Positions 22,560-35,439 are shown, counted from the first letter of the stretch. The stretch: 64,000 nt of DNA from Mytilus californianus (GCF_021869535.1 NW_026262679.1:79481143-79545142); one strand, 5' to 3'. The notes: generated by a model not told the origin, from the sequence alone. A program made the numbers and translations.

Positions 22560-25059
22560 CACAATTTTGTAGACCAATTTTAGTATCTATTGTTTGATAA
22601 CATTAGCTCTCAGTTCCACACACCAAGTTCCGCCAACTATACAATTAACTCAAACAAAATTGGTTTTGGTCAACATTTTTACATTACAAAATGAAGCTTT
22701 ATTTTTCAAAATTAAATTAAAACTTCAAACTGGAATTTACGAGTTAAATCAAGCTCTCGTTAATATTGTTTGACTGGATATTCCCAATGGCGTATTGTTA
22801 TAACGTTGTCATGAAGTGCACTTGATGGTGCGATTTTTTTGTGGGGAAATTTTAATAAAACATCAAATGGTTGTTGTATGACTTTCAGAATTATGGATCC
22901 TTCTGAAACATCTATGTACTGTAATTGCAAATAATATCATCTATTTACACTTTCCTTTGCTACAGTTTTCTGTTATTATTTTTTTTTTCAGCATGGTTGG
23001 TGACACTATTTAATATTTACTTCACGGAACGAGGTGAAAGCTGAGATCGCAATTCGAACTATATAGGTCGTATTGACTAAAATTTTAGTCCCATTTTTTC
23101 TTACACTCTTTTTCGCCGTAAAATACATGAATTAATAGCCCCTCCCACATCACTAAGCATTTAAAAGCACTATAGACAACTACCATGTTTAATCCAAAGT
23201 TTACTCATAACTCAATCTGAAAGCTCAACAGAGGAAGCACGTATACTATGTGGATCTTTAAGTCCTAGTTACTCAACTATTTTGAGTAATTATTCATTCA
23301 CTTCAAAGCCGTATACGGCACTTTACGAATTAACGTCGAGTGGAGACTATTTAAATTTCTATTTTTCTTAATTACTTTTACAAGCCTACTTTCTCAATAA
23401 CATCATTAAAAATAAATGTTAGACAGGTATTGAGATAACGCGTCAGCTTACCGTTAATATTTCTCTCAAACAAACTATTCATGAATTATGTATTACGACT
23501 TTTAAATGTATTTTTACAGCTATTTCATGCTTAACAAATACCTTCTTTTCACTAAGATTCGTATACACATTATAAACAACTTTTCGTATGAATTGCTGTT
23601 GGAATAAAACTGACGCACATTTTGTATATCTAAGGTATGTTATTTATGTACAAACTTTTATATTTACATGTCAACGATTGTCATTTGATGTCATTATATG
23701 TTTATTGACACCATACGATCGGTGATATTTTATAATAATCCGTAATATGGACTTCAAAAACAAATAAATATTTTAACCAAACTGCAGTCATTAACTAGAA
23801 TTTCAACAATGAAATAGCTTTCGAATAGAGTAAGCTAGATAACGACGGTAAAGACAAAACAAGAACCAATATCTGAAAAAGCGCACCGAAATACAGACTA
23901 TCTTTAGCACGTGCATCAAGTACATAGCTACATACGCTTGACCAGGTTGCTATATTTTCATCTAAAGACCACAGTGAGGCTCTCAACAAGGAGCGAAAAC
24001 TCACTACTCACACGAGTTATAGGCGACCACTAGACTCGGTTGAAATGCTTTGGGGGATGTCGATGATGCTACATTTGTGCTAATTATTCACTTTGTTGCA
24101 CTGCATAATCATACAACAGCAATACAGAACAACAAAGGACCAAACTAAAGCATAAATACAGAAACAAATTTAATCCTTTATGAGCAAGGGGTTTAATTTT
24201 AAATTTTGTATAGAAACATGTGAAATGTAATTTGATTGTGTTTATTTTTTCAATGAATTATTATTAAGATTTATATCCTCTTTTTTTTGTTTGTTTTTTA
24301 TTTTTCGTTTTTTTATGACCAGGGGGACAAACTATGTATTTTAAATCGATGATTTAATTGATTTCCAAATCAAACAAGAACGAATTTAATGACATGAGTA
24401 TTACATACAAACATGTCAATTTTCTAAGTAAATGGAGAGGAACATTTAGTTTTAAAACCCATACTGTCACTCATTTGTCAATTACATTACTTAACACACA
24501 TACAAAGGTGTATAAATAAATTTTGAGGTTTATCCAAATATTATGAAAAAAGTTTAAGTTAACTGTTTGATTAACAAAAGTGTCCATTTAAAGCTGTAAA
24601 ACTTGATGTTATTTATTGCATAGGGAAATAGAGAAAAGACGAAAAGACAATGTATGCCAAGGTAGGTTTTTAATTTTAACTTTATTTTCATTAAAAGATG
24701 TGAGAATATGAATATTGTAAGATTCTTTGCCATTACCAGTCCTGATATATAGTAGTTTACGAAAAAAAAATTGAGACAATATAACTTAAAACCGTCACCA
24801 TTTGCTTTTCGCATGCTACATATCTTTCTTTTGTTTTATGAGAGTATATGTTTAACAATAGCCCAACACGGACTGATATGAACAGTCTATATACGTCACT
24901 TCATTTGACCACTACCATGAGAAGATATACCTATAATATCTACCTATAATAATGTCACTTGAAGGGAAAAGCTCATCTAAACCCAAACGTCAATCTTTCC
25001 GACTACCCATTAATTAGATTGAGGTAAGTCAGAGCAGCAGTAGTTTGCCGATATTCAAA
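22560..25059. other. No gene recognised
   Basis: AT-rich sequence with a few frames of 60-90 codons and no family resemblance. N-terminal exons of the MIEAP-like gene could lie here, but I could not identify any. Confidence 0.4.
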
Positions 25060-25270
25060 TCTCATTATTCCGTTAAGGATTCACAAACTAAAGTATAACC
25101 AAAACCCGAACTCCAAAAAGGAGCCACACCGAGTGCATCGACATAGCAATCGTCTACTATTATGCATACATTACCCGCCATGCGAATCCACACTCAATCA
25201 GAATGTCACGATCGGGAATAGGATACAATCGGTACTGGGATTTGAAACCCATCGGTCAAATACAAGAAAG
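25060..25270. repeat. Family G repeat, copy 1
   Basis: AATGTCACGATCGGGAATAG and TACAATCGG, preceded by CATTACCCGCCATGCG, match the reverse complement of 45240-45330 (CCGATTGGGTCCTATTCCCG..., TTGACATGGCGAATGATGC). Confidence 0.6.
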
Positions 25271-25543
25271 CATTAGACCTTTTTTTATTGCTAATAAAAC
25301 CGAATGGATCAAATAACCTGATCAAAAATAAGACACACGAAGGACGGTTTTCATGTACATTGTAGACACGTGGCTAAAGTATAAAGCCTTGGTAAGACTT
25401 TTCAAATGATATAAACTTCGATGTATACAAACATGTTTAAACTTTATGCAGATCCATGATCTTAATTTTTTTTACCAAGACCAATCTTTTGCAATAGCAT
25501 TAACCACTGCACATTGTAAACTTGTTTTCTTGTCTATTTTTAG

Positions 25544-25564
25544 GATTTACATGGAAATATTCTG
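25544..25564 (+). CDS. Candidate 21-nt microexon of the MIEAP-like gene
   Basis: GATTTACATGGAAATATTCTG lies between a strong acceptor (pyrimidine-rich, ending TTTTTAG) and a consensus donor (CTG|GTAAGT). It encodes seven residues, DLHGNIL, without changing phase. The next recognised exon (26820) also starts at phase 0, so the two join in frame. Evidence is splice-site quality and phase only. Confidence 0.5.
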
Positions 25565-26819
25565 GTAAGTCTATACATTTGAACAACTGTTGACCAGTTG
25601 CTTCTTACTCTAACTAAATGATCTGAAATAAGTAAATAAACATTGAAATTTATTGAAATATATGTACTTTTCAATTGTTTGATATTTTAGATAAACAAGA
25701 TGTTCAAATACACGCACTATTCAAGGGGGGGGGTTTATTTTGGTCGAAGGGGACAAATTGACCACATTTTGGTATGCAGTATGACAAATACATAATTATT
25801 GTCTGCGAAGACAATTACACATCAGTTCATTATCATGTATCGATTCCAATCTGTAGTTGCAAAGCCCAGGATAGATATTGAATCATTGAAGGTGGATTTG
25901 GTCGACTAGGCTAGTGTTGTGGATGGTATGCAAGTAGCGTTGCTGTGAGTTGAGAGTTTCAGTGAGATTTTAGGGAGACCTGCTGGGGACACGACTACAC
26001 TTCGACTGCTTGGAAAAATCTAAACCGGACAATGTTTCCTAAACATATAGACCAAACAGAGTGTGTACGATTTGAGTCTTCAATCAATATGACTGACTTA
26101 CATATATTACATGTAATATTACACATATATGTTAGAAAATCTCTGTTTGTGTGTTGTAACGACGCAAACAATAGAGAAAAGACAAAACCACAAAGGAAAA
26201 GTATTTACAAGATTATTACATAGAAACAAAGGGGAAACTAAAATGTTTACAGCATTTACATACATTTATTTTAAGTCAGAAAACAAGACCTGAAACATAA
26301 AATCTTTAATTGACATCACCAGATGTTTACTTGCAATAATCAACACGATAGATCCCATTAGTGGAGCATGAACTGCTTATTTATATTTCTGAGAACATAT
26401 GTTTCCCCCCTTTTTTGGTGGGATTCGTGATGCTCAACCTTAGTCCAGTTTGGTGTGTACTGTTTTGTAGATTGTTGTTTGTCTTTCCGTTGCTTATCTT
26501 CTGACCATGGCAATGGTTTTTTTTCGACATATAGTTTTGAACAATGCCATGGTATTTTATTTATCATTTTTTAATGTCGTGTTCACAAAATAGTTTCGTA
26601 TATCAAGACTTATTATCATTATAGACAAATTTTGGATATTTTTCGGAAATCTCCCAGTAGCCATGTACTGGAGAAATGAGAACACACATTAAATTTCATC
26701 GGTGGTGACAATATTCTACCAGCTATCAAAACTAAAACTTTTGATAAGTATACACTATTTTGTGATATCTTGAGTTTTTGAAAGTTTTAATGTTGAAAAC
26801 GACTTTCACTTTGCTTTAG

Positions 26820-27073
26820 ACATCTGGTGGATATAGAGCTGAGATTACCAGCAGGATGACTGTAAAACCTCCCACACGACAGCATGTTCCACAGTACGCA
26901 AGAATTAAAGAAGACAATAGGTCCCATAAATGCGCTGAATGTGATAAACTTCATTTTGAGATAGAACGACTGCAAATGCAACTTGAGGAGAGATCCAGTA
27001 GAGGAACCAGGCTAGCAATGATTGACACAAGAGAATCAGGACGTTCGGGTGATTACAGACATAATAATAGCTG
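26820..27073 (+). CDS. MIEAP-like gene, exon a
   Basis: The acceptor is TTGCTTTAG and the donor CTG|GTGAGT. It reads TSGGYRAEITSRMTVKPPTR... from phase 0 and ends with two bases of a Trp codon completed by the next exon. It encodes a CxxC pair (HKCAECDK) followed by a helical, charged stretch. The ATG at 26856 is internal to this frame, though it could serve as a start if no upstream exon is used. Confidence 0.75.
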
Positions 27074-30000
27074 GTGAGTAATATATGTAAGGCTTAAAAC
27101 ATGTTAACATACAAATTGTTTTTGGTTTGCCAAACGCAGCTTTATTTAAGACAATCTCCATCGTGATTAGAAGCTGCCAATCAGAACATGCAAACAGCTA
27201 GTTTACCAATGCTCACTAAATCATTCCAGTAAAATAACTACAAAAAGATAATAGTTATCCCAACACAACGCTAATGTTGTTGGTTTTTTTTCAATATCAA
27301 AACCTAAGGTAAAACGGTAAAAAACTATTTGAATTAGTCTTCACGATGAAGTTAATTGACTTCATTGCTTCTATTGCTGTCTGACTGATAATTTTTCTGG
27401 ATTTTTGTATCTTTATTGCCCAATGCAGTTTCGCCGATATCAGTCTTTAAAAATGGATTGAAAGAATTCAAACAAATTTGCAATGACTATTGATATTTAA
27501 TCCGAGTGATTTTTGATGTTTTAGAAATTATTGCTTGTATCTGAGTCTCAGCTTGTATCAAAATAAAAATGTGGTACGATTGCAAATGAGACAGTTTGTT
27601 TATCCTAATCTCTATGCGAAATGCTAACAGAATTCCACTAAACTTGCACATATTCTCCAATAGGACATGAACTTTGCACCTGCTAGTTTAAATTTTATCT
27701 AAGTAATTTTTCATACAAAGACATGAACTTAGCCTGCCCTGCTTATACTAATTTGTTAATTCGCAATTGCCTAAAAAGATTCTTCTACGGGATATGCAGT
27801 TGTGCACCTGCGAATTTGATTTTAATCTTAGTAATTGTGGGTGTTTTCCATCTTAACCATTGCTGCTTATATTATATGGAAACGGCAGGCGACACACGTA
27901 TTGCTTGGAAGACTCGCAGAGTGTAGAAATATAATGATAAATATGATTAAATTTTCGCTTTAATGGAATAAATGTAAAATGGTCCAAGCATTTTTACAGG
28001 GAAGCTTCATGGGCAGACACTCCAGATCTTCTATCCACTCACAATAAGGGAGAAAATCATAGACAAAGACGTCAACAAACTGATCTACAAGAAGAAGTAA
28101 AGCGACTGAAAAGAGAACTGCACCAAAGAACATTGGAAGTGAGGAATTTACGCGATCTACGTACTCAAACACCCACCGGGTAATTAAGAAACCCAAGAAG
28201 TTAATTCTTCTTTGGCAATTCTTTATCTATTTAATGAAAAATCTCACTATTTTTATATGTTTATTTCAGTCCTGATTGCATGTATTCAAATCAAGATTGG
28301 CATATATCAAAAGACTTTTTACTATAAAAGTGTTATTCCTTTACGATAAAAACTGCACTGGACTTAGTATGTAGGCGACACAGAGAAATGATATACACTT
28401 ATATAAGTAAAGGAGATGTAGGGTATACACCAATGAGATATCAACCAAATGAAACAAAAACACAAAAAAAAACATCTATCTATTTTATACATTTGAATGA
28501 ATCAACTTTTACTTATAGAATTACAAGAACCAAACTAAATCGTTTTACTAGGAGATATCAGTATGTGTTTAGTTATCATAAAATAATTGTGATCTTTCTA
28601 GTACTCAGCAAAAAATTGATAATTGTTGAAAAAGATAAAAGCGACTTCTGTTATGTCTACAGGGACATTCCATAACACCCCTTTATTGTTCATCTATTTT
28701 TAGTGCTGATGTAGACGCAATGGTAGACCCTTTGCCAGTTGACAGAGTGTCATCAATGTATACCGACATTTACCAAAACGATTGGTCAACAGCAAATAAA
28801 GCTTTACAAAAGGATAAGTTGAACCACGAACAAGCTGCTCAAAAACTGCTTACCGTACTGATTGTGAGTTTATTTTTAACTGAAGTACAGGGAACGTGAT
28901 ATAGTTAATTCTACAATCATCAATAACAAAGGATATATAATATATATACAACTATTACTCAAAATATCGATTACAGATAAACCTGATTTGTCTTTGTATT
29001 TAACAAAGATTCACCTTTTTTTAAAAGCCTTGACTTGGCTCAAGAAACAGTTGTACTACTTTTATAGATCCCAACTCTTCCTCTTCTGTCTAGCTGAAAT
29101 AATCATAGTTGTACTACCTTTATAGATCCCAACTCTTCCTCTTCTGTCTTGATGACAAAATCATAGTTGTACTACCTTTATAGATCCCAACTCTTCCTCT
29201 TCTGTCTAGCTGACATAATCATAGTTGTACTACCTTTATAGATCCCAACTCTTCCTCTTTTGTCAAGCTGACATAATCATAGTTGTACTACCTTTATAGA
29301 TCCCAACTCTTCCTCTTCTGTCTAAATGATATAATCACAATTGTACAACCTTTATAGATCCTAACTCTTCCTCTTCTGTCAAGCTGACATAATCATAGTT
29401 GTACTACCTTTATAGATCCCAAACTCTTCCTCTTCTGCCAAGCTGACATAATCATAGTTGTACTTCCTTTATAGATCCAAACTCTTCCTCTTCTATCAAG
29501 CTGACATAATCATAGTTGTACAACCTTTATAGATCCCAACTCTTCCTCATCTGTCTAGTTGACATAGTCATAGTTGTATATACCCTTATATATTGTATTA
29601 GTCCTCTACCGTATATCTGACATAATCATAGTTGTACTACCTTCATAGATTGCACTTATCCTCCATGTCTATCTGACATTATTATGTTGTGCATACCATA
29701 ATAGATTGTACATGTCCTCTATCGTACATAATCATATTTCTACATATTCGAATAGACCACATACGTCCTTAACCGTCTATCTGATAATAGTATGTTGCAC
29801 ATACTCTAATAGATTGCAGATGTTCTCCATCGTATATCTGACATGATTATTGTTGTTCATACTGTAAAAGATTCGAAATTTCTCTACCATCTATCTTACA
29901 TTACTATAGTTGCACATACTCTTGTTGACTGACCAATTCCTCTACCGTCTATATGACAATATCATAGTGGATACATTTTGTATATTACACAAGTTTTAAC

Positions 30001-33000
30001 CGTCTATCTTACATTGCCCACTACCGTCTATCTGACAATGTAAACTGTCTTCTACCGTCTCTGACCTTATTATTGAATTTGTCATGGCAATGACACTTGC
30101 TACTGGAATGTCAAGACGGTTTATGCAGACATATATAGAAAGAGATGCTTACTGTCTGACATTGTGCAAAGAAAATTTTCACACTGGTGCTGGAATTTGA
30201 TATTGATTATTTCATGATATCATTAACAATCATATCGGTTGTATAAAACTTTGAAATTGTAGATTTCTCATGTTTATATGTATTTGTATTGTCAAAAAGT
30301 AGAATTCATGTAGAAGCTTTTTTTTCAAATTTTCAGGATGCTTTTACTTACTGTGACAAAGTTGCACCACAGCATCTAGAGGCAATTCTCAAATCAACTA
30401 TTAAAGTCAAAATTCAGGTATGTAATCATTTTATTCATCAGCAAGCAATTCAATAAATACGCAATATTTAGATAAAAATGGAAACTGCACGGCTTTAAAG
30501 CATACTTGAAAAACTTTTTGGAAGCAAGCTAGCAAACCGAAAGCGGCAGCATAAGAAAAAGTTAAATTGAAATTTATGCAACACTTTGGCGTGATAAAAA
30601 GTAATATATTAAATTATGGCAGATATAAAAGTAGAAGATTATAAACAATGACGACATATATCAAGGCACAGCGAAAGTACCTTCTGATAATTAAGCACAG
30701 TAAAAATAAATCTGTTAAAAAAGAAACGCCCCATATCATCGGTTTCTAAAGACAACGAAAAGGTATAACTAAAGCAAAACTGAATAATACCGTCTAAAAG
30801 AATAATTGAAATAAATGAAAGCAACCCGAAAGAAGTAAATCTGCTGATAAAAATAATTTCGTTTCACCTTATTCTATTTGCGGCTGTACTTCCGAGTAGA
30901 TTTCATAAGCGCCGTCTTGTAATGTACTAAAAGAGAAGTGAAATATACCAAAGGGACATTCAAACTCATCAACTGACAACGCCATGGCAAAAAAAGAAAA
31001 AGACAAACAGACAAACAACAGTACACAAAACACAACATAGAAAACTAAAGATTGAGAAAAACGAACACCACCAAAAACTGGGGTGATCTCAGGTGCTCCG
31101 GAAGGGTAAGCAGATCCTGCTCCGCACGTGGCATCTGTCGTGTTGCTCATGTTAGTACATAACCGGTGACAAGTCTAATTCGGTAGGTCACATTTGGGGA
31201 AAAGGGGACGAGATACACAATACACAATGCACAATCATACACAATACACAATCTTACACGATATCAGGTCTACGAAATAAGCATTTTTAGATATCAATGT
31301 AAATCATTAATTTTGTAAATTCGTTGTAAAATAAAGTAAGTTATTTCCAGCTTAGTTCATATCAAAGCAAACTCATATAGTCATGCGATGTTTGTGATAA
31401 AACATTTCTTAGGCAGCTTTAATTTACATAAAACTTTGATTGACACAATATGTCATTATTGGTTGATTTTAACTGCTCTTGATATAATCTATTACTAGTA
31501 TTTTACAATAATTGGATTTTTCAAATATATGAATATTCTCTTCTGGACAACAGTGTTTTTTATCTCGCATAGTCTAGACCTTCTGCGATGTTTCCTATCT
31601 ACCGATGTCGCTGGTAAAGTTTTATAAAACAAAAACCTCTTACCTCTTGAGTCTAAAATACTGGTATTCGGACATTAGATTTTATTTTTAAAAACATTTA
31701 CTTATGGTTTAAAATGACCCTACATATCGTTGGTTATTCAAACCTGGGATTATAGCACCGTTTTTACAGAAACTTTATTAGATAAATACAAGTGACATAA
31801 ATTAAAATATTTCCCAATCGTTTCTAGATTACAATTTCATATTTATGCATTATCTGAATATTGTTTACTTTCAAGAACATTCTTAGGAAATTATATTTTC
31901 ATGTGTCTTAGTTGAATTTATTTTTCAATCAAAGTTATGTTTTGGTCAGAATCTAGCAAGGATTAAAGGAAATACAATCCTCAAATCTTGAAAACTGTTT
32001 AGTTTTATAGACAAATTATTCTGAACTTTAATCATCCGACAGATCATATTTATAATTTGATGTATATTCTAAACACATAATCTACTTATCTGAATACTCT
32101 TTCATTGCCAATGTAGCTTCCATTATTTTACCTTTTCTTGAATTTTCATATTTACCTTTACTGTTTGATATCCACTATCAGGGCACAACAAATGTTCCGA
32201 GCACTAAAGGTGAAGAAGCCGACATACACCAAGAAGCTGGATTTTTTAGAAAATCTATAGCTGAGAAAGTAGCATTGAATATCATCAAGGTAGGAATTAT
32301 ATGATTTTGGATCACAGGACTAGGAATAAATGCATTGAAGTTGCTTACTCTGAATTTACCTAAATGATTACCATAAACTGGTACATTTCCATAAATGATT
32401 GTTTTCTAGCGTGTAAAACAACCAAAATATTCAGATGTCAAAAGACTGTGAAGATATGTACTAAACATTATACTAGATTATTTTTGTAAACTTCGTGTAC
32501 TAGTATTCGACTAAGCACTACTAAAATATAAGTAACCATTATATTTTAACAAATTTTGAATTTTCTGCATTTGGGGTGCTTTTTAAGATATACCTTAACC
32601 AGGAACAATTGCAAGGTAAAAAATGTATACTTCAGTATATATATGACATATAATAAAGTACTCAAACGGCTCCAGGTAAAAGTTGTTTAAGGACCATCGA
32701 ATCTTACATTGTGTAACAATTACGAAATTTTGTGAATTTATGGCAGATGGGACTTCTGTTCTTATAAAAACTATAAAACGATTATCAACTAAAAATGTAA
32801 ATTCAATAAGTCAAATCACTGACTGACTGCTGGGAGGGTTATGCCCTATGGGAGTAATGGTTCACATCAACCATCCGTGCTAGTATATAAAAGGAAAATC
32901 TATGTAATTGTGGATCCGTCTCCGAGGGTACAAGTCGGCCAGAAGCTATTGGTTTCGATTGATAAGAAGGTATTACATAATGCATAACTGACAGTTCACC

Positions 33001-35004
33001 GGTGTATATCACAAAATGCAAACAGACATCTATTTAGACTATTAGCGTTCATTATCCAATTAATGCATTAATTCTGTGTCTGACAAAAAAAATAGGACAA
33101 AAGTAATTTTTCCATTTTTCTGGAAAACAAACTAATTCTGAGAATAAATGTAAGACTCAGATCGACCACCAGTCTCTAATCGACGTCCGTTCCTCAAATC
33201 GATGTCAAATATGACGTCATGATAAAATAAGATTTCCATGCCCCTGTAATCGAAGTCGTTTGCTTTGGTTATCAGATTGGTGTCCAAATCTTGGCTTCTC
33301 TAATCGACGCCATATTTGATTCTTTGCAGTGAAAATAACTCTACATATTACGCTATAATTTGTATGTTTGAGTTTTTTACTAACAAAAGTATTCCATGTT
33401 TGAAGTCAGGAACCTTGTTAGTAGTTGTCGTCTTTAATACCTGATGTATTGTTATTTGGATAATCGAATGTAAATGGTAGATTTATTTTTGTTGCTGTTC
33501 AAGAGGGTGTGATCATTTCTTTTGTTTATGTTTTACTCCAGATGTAAAACTCAGAAATGTGTTGAAAAATATCCTGCAGAGTCCGAATTATATTACTTTC
33601 GCAATACTTTGCCGTACTTCTTTATTTTGTCTTTTGTTGAAGACTGTATGTTGCCCTCTATACGTCTTTCGGTTGTCTTGTCGATGGGTTGCTGTTTCAT
33701 TGAATTTTACTCACATATCCTTTATTTGTATAAATATGAAAGGCATACGATAACATAAAATTCTTCCAATCAAAATATCAATATGCATGTACATGTTATA
33801 AGATGAAGGTGTTCATTGATTAGTTTTACATTTGTCATGTCGAAGACTTTCATAGCTTGCTATGCCGTATGGGTTTTAGTTGATTCAAGCAGCTTTACAA
33901 CGATCGCTAATATAAATAAGGATAATCGTTTTAGGAATACACGTCGAAAATTGTAAGTCGAGTAAAGGGTGAAAAATATTAGATCTTGATTTGAGAATGA
34001 GACGTCAGATTGGATGTCGATTTGAGGAACCGATGTCGATAATATACCGGAAGTCGATCTGATTGATTGATTGAATGTTGACTGAGTCTTACATATATAA
34101 TAGCAAATTAATCCACGTTTTAAGCAACTTCAATTTTATTTTTTTTAATGTTATTGCTGAAATCATCCTTCATTATGCAATAAATGCATAAGTAATAATG
34201 TCCTCGTCGTATAAATGAAAATCAGGAATCACCACATTTTACCACTAGTACTTAAAAAGAATTTTTTGAAGTAATTTTTGTTTAGACTAAATATGCATGC
34301 CATTCATTTTCATTGGACAATTATGTTTTTTACAAATGATTAAGAATTTATATAAGATAATTGTTTTTTTAAGATTAAAAAAATTAAGTCCGATCATATT
34401 CTTTGTGACACTTTGAAAAATATAAAATAGCTAGTTTGAATCAAGTAAATCATGAAAACACAAATAGACGTGAAGCGCAACTGTTTCAAACAGAATTATT
34501 GTCACTTGCAGATTTTCTCACTATTCATGTAACAAAATATCATTTTTTTTCATTATTGTCAAGTTATTTCGTAGAGAATCTTTCCTGAATTGAAATGTTT
34601 TACACAGCTCGTTCAACGATGGGAACTTTAAATTTTATATATATATTGTATCGTAGCTTACATTTAATTCATTCATTTTATTGTATTTTCAGAATTTTCG
34701 ATATGAAGTTTTTATGAGGAAGAACACTTTTACTCCCAAACAAAAGCAGAATATAGACATTACTTCATATGTAGATAAATGTGTTCAAATCACATGGTAC
34801 ATGGCGGTTCAAAATTATCCAATTATCTTAGATGACAGTGTATCACGTGATAAAACTTTTGAATACACGCACTACACCTCTTTCAACGAGGAAGATGAAG
34901 TTCATGGTGCTGTTTATCATTATCTTATTTGGCCAGCTCTTATAAATGCAGAAAATAATGTATACCTTTGTAAAGGTGTTGCTGAAAGATCAAAGTCGTT
35001 TTAA
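26820..35004 (+). CDS. Mitochondria-eating protein (MIEAP/SPATA18)-like, C-terminal six exons
   Basis: Six exons (26820-27073, 28000-28179, 28704-28863, 30337-30417, 32182-32289, 34693-35004) have consensus AG/GT borders and compatible phases. They sum to 1,095 nt: 364 residues plus a TAA. The N-terminal part of this segment is charged and coiled-coil-like (CAECDKLHFEIERLQMQLEE; DLQEEVKRLKRELHQRTLEV). The last four exons form a domain resembling the C-terminal MIEAP domain. Its strongest match is EVHGAVYHYLIWPALINAEN with YLCKGVAER, parallel to the vertebrate LYHVWPALME...KGEAV region. In vertebrates MIEAP is a p53-induced protein that takes part in mitochondrial quality control; a similar role here is inference. 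The start codon and N-terminal exons are not identified. AATAAA at 35134-35139 is the likely poly(A) signal. Introns carry a minisatellite, a family E repeat and a TIR-bearing insertion. Confidence 0.82.
28000..28179 (+). CDS. MIEAP-like gene, exon b
   Basis: The acceptor is TTTTTACAG and the donor CCGG|GTAATT. It reads EASWADTPDLLSTHNKGENH... then QTDLQEEVKRLKRELHQRTL, a coiled coil. It takes one base for the shared Trp codon and leaves two bases for a shared Gly codon. Confidence 0.8.
28704..28863 (+). CDS. MIEAP-like gene, exon c
   Basis: The acceptor is CTATTTTTAG and the donor ATT|GTGAGT. It reads ADVDAMVDPLPVDRVSSMYT, then DIYQNDWSTANKALQKDKLN and EQAAQKLLTVLI, ending at phase 0. It opens the conserved C-terminal domain. 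Confidence 0.82.
29046..30065. repeat. 58-bp minisatellite in a MIEAP-like intron
   Basis: About nine to ten well-kept copies start at 29046, 29104, 29162, 29220, 29278, 29336, 29394, 29453, 29511 and 29569, a steady 58-bp step with one 59. Each has CATAGTTGTACTACCTTTAT, AGATCCCAACTCTTCCTCTT and GACATAAT. From about 29630 to 30065 the units decay but keep ATCTGACAT, CTCTACCGTCTAT and CATACTCTAATAGATTG phrases. Confidence 0.92.
30337..30417 (+). CDS. MIEAP-like gene, exon d
   Basis: Exactly 27 codons at phase 0 between AAATTTTCAG and CAG|GTATGT: DAFTYCDKVAPQHLEAILKS then TIKVKIQ. Confidence 0.82.
30915..31215 (-). mobile_element. Family E repeat (RT-element tail) in a MIEAP-like intron
   Basis: Contains CCAAAGGGACATTCAAACTC, GACAACGCCATGGCA, AACAACAGTACACAAAACAC, AGGGTAAGCAGATCCTGCTC and CTAATTCGGTAGGTCACATT. 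The minus-strand frame (GVRFSQSLVFYVVFCVLLFV) looks like a membrane segment but is repeat-encoded, matching 61115-61325. It is inserted between exons d and e. Confidence 0.8.
32182..32289 (+). CDS. MIEAP-like gene, exon e
   Basis: Thirty-six codons at phase 0 between CCACTATCAG and AAG|GTAGGA: GTTNVPSTKGEEADIHQEAG then FFRKSIAEKVALNIIK. Confidence 0.82.
33148..34094. mobile_element. Candidate TIR-bearing non-autonomous element, 947 bp
   Basis: The left end ATGTAAGACTCAG (33148-33160) is the exact inverse of CTGAGTCTTACAT (34082-34094). Subterminal sequence is also inverted: GATCGAC, then GTTCCTCAAATCGA on the left and TCGATTTGAGGAACC on the right. No transposase is visible and no clear target-site duplication was found. 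It sits in the last MIEAP-like intron. Confidence 0.7.
34693..35004 (+). CDS. MIEAP-like gene, terminal exon f
   Basis: The acceptor is TTGTATTTTCAG. It reads NFRYEVFMRKNTFTPKQKQN, then CVQITWYMAVQNYPIILDDS, HYTSFNEEDEVHGAVYHYLI, WPALINAENNVYLCKGVAER and SKSF, then TAA. It carries the most diagnostic part of the MIEAP domain (VYHYLIWPAL). Confidence 0.87.
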   Translation, partial: NFRYEVFMRKNTFTPKQKQNIDITSYVDKCVQITWYMAVQNYPIILDDSVSRDKTFEYTHYTSFNEEDEVHGAVYHYLIWPALINAENNVYLCKGVAERSKSF

Positions 35005-35439
35005 TTTTTCATGTTTTATCACAGAAGAATGTTTTAAAATGTTACCTCCTGTCTTGTTATGGAAGTAATGTTATTTATTATGTACGATTTTTCACACAGG
35101 CGAAGGTACTATTGATTATTCGTAGAAAATTTTAATAAAACATGCATTTTGAATAATCATTAATTTTGGTTAAATATTCGTGTATTACTTATATTCACAA
35201 GCATATGATCTCCTATGTAATAAAAATTGAACACCACTGGGTTGATGCTATTGCTGGTTGATATGTTGATATGTTCATTTTTTGGTAAATTTACTGTTCA
35301 TAACATTTGAATCGTTCGAAACACTTAGGTTTTTATACTCTCAAGCATAGATTGCTGTAGCCGTAGTTGGCACAATTTTTCCGAATTTATTGCTATTAAT
35401 TTACTGTCATTCTAGCGATATTTTTTTACATTGTCATAA

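Noticed and set aside
23795-24004. 69-codon minus-strand frame considered as a possible exon
   Set aside because: No resemblance to known proteins and no supporting splice sites.
29046-29626. Regular direct repeats that could suggest a CRISPR-like array
   Set aside because: The units abut without unique spacers and lie in an animal intron; it is a minisatellite.
30869-31150. Membrane-protein-like minus-strand frame (SLVFYVVFCVLLFV)
   Set aside because: The same frame occurs at 61095-61325 inside family E repeats, so it is decayed retroelement tail.
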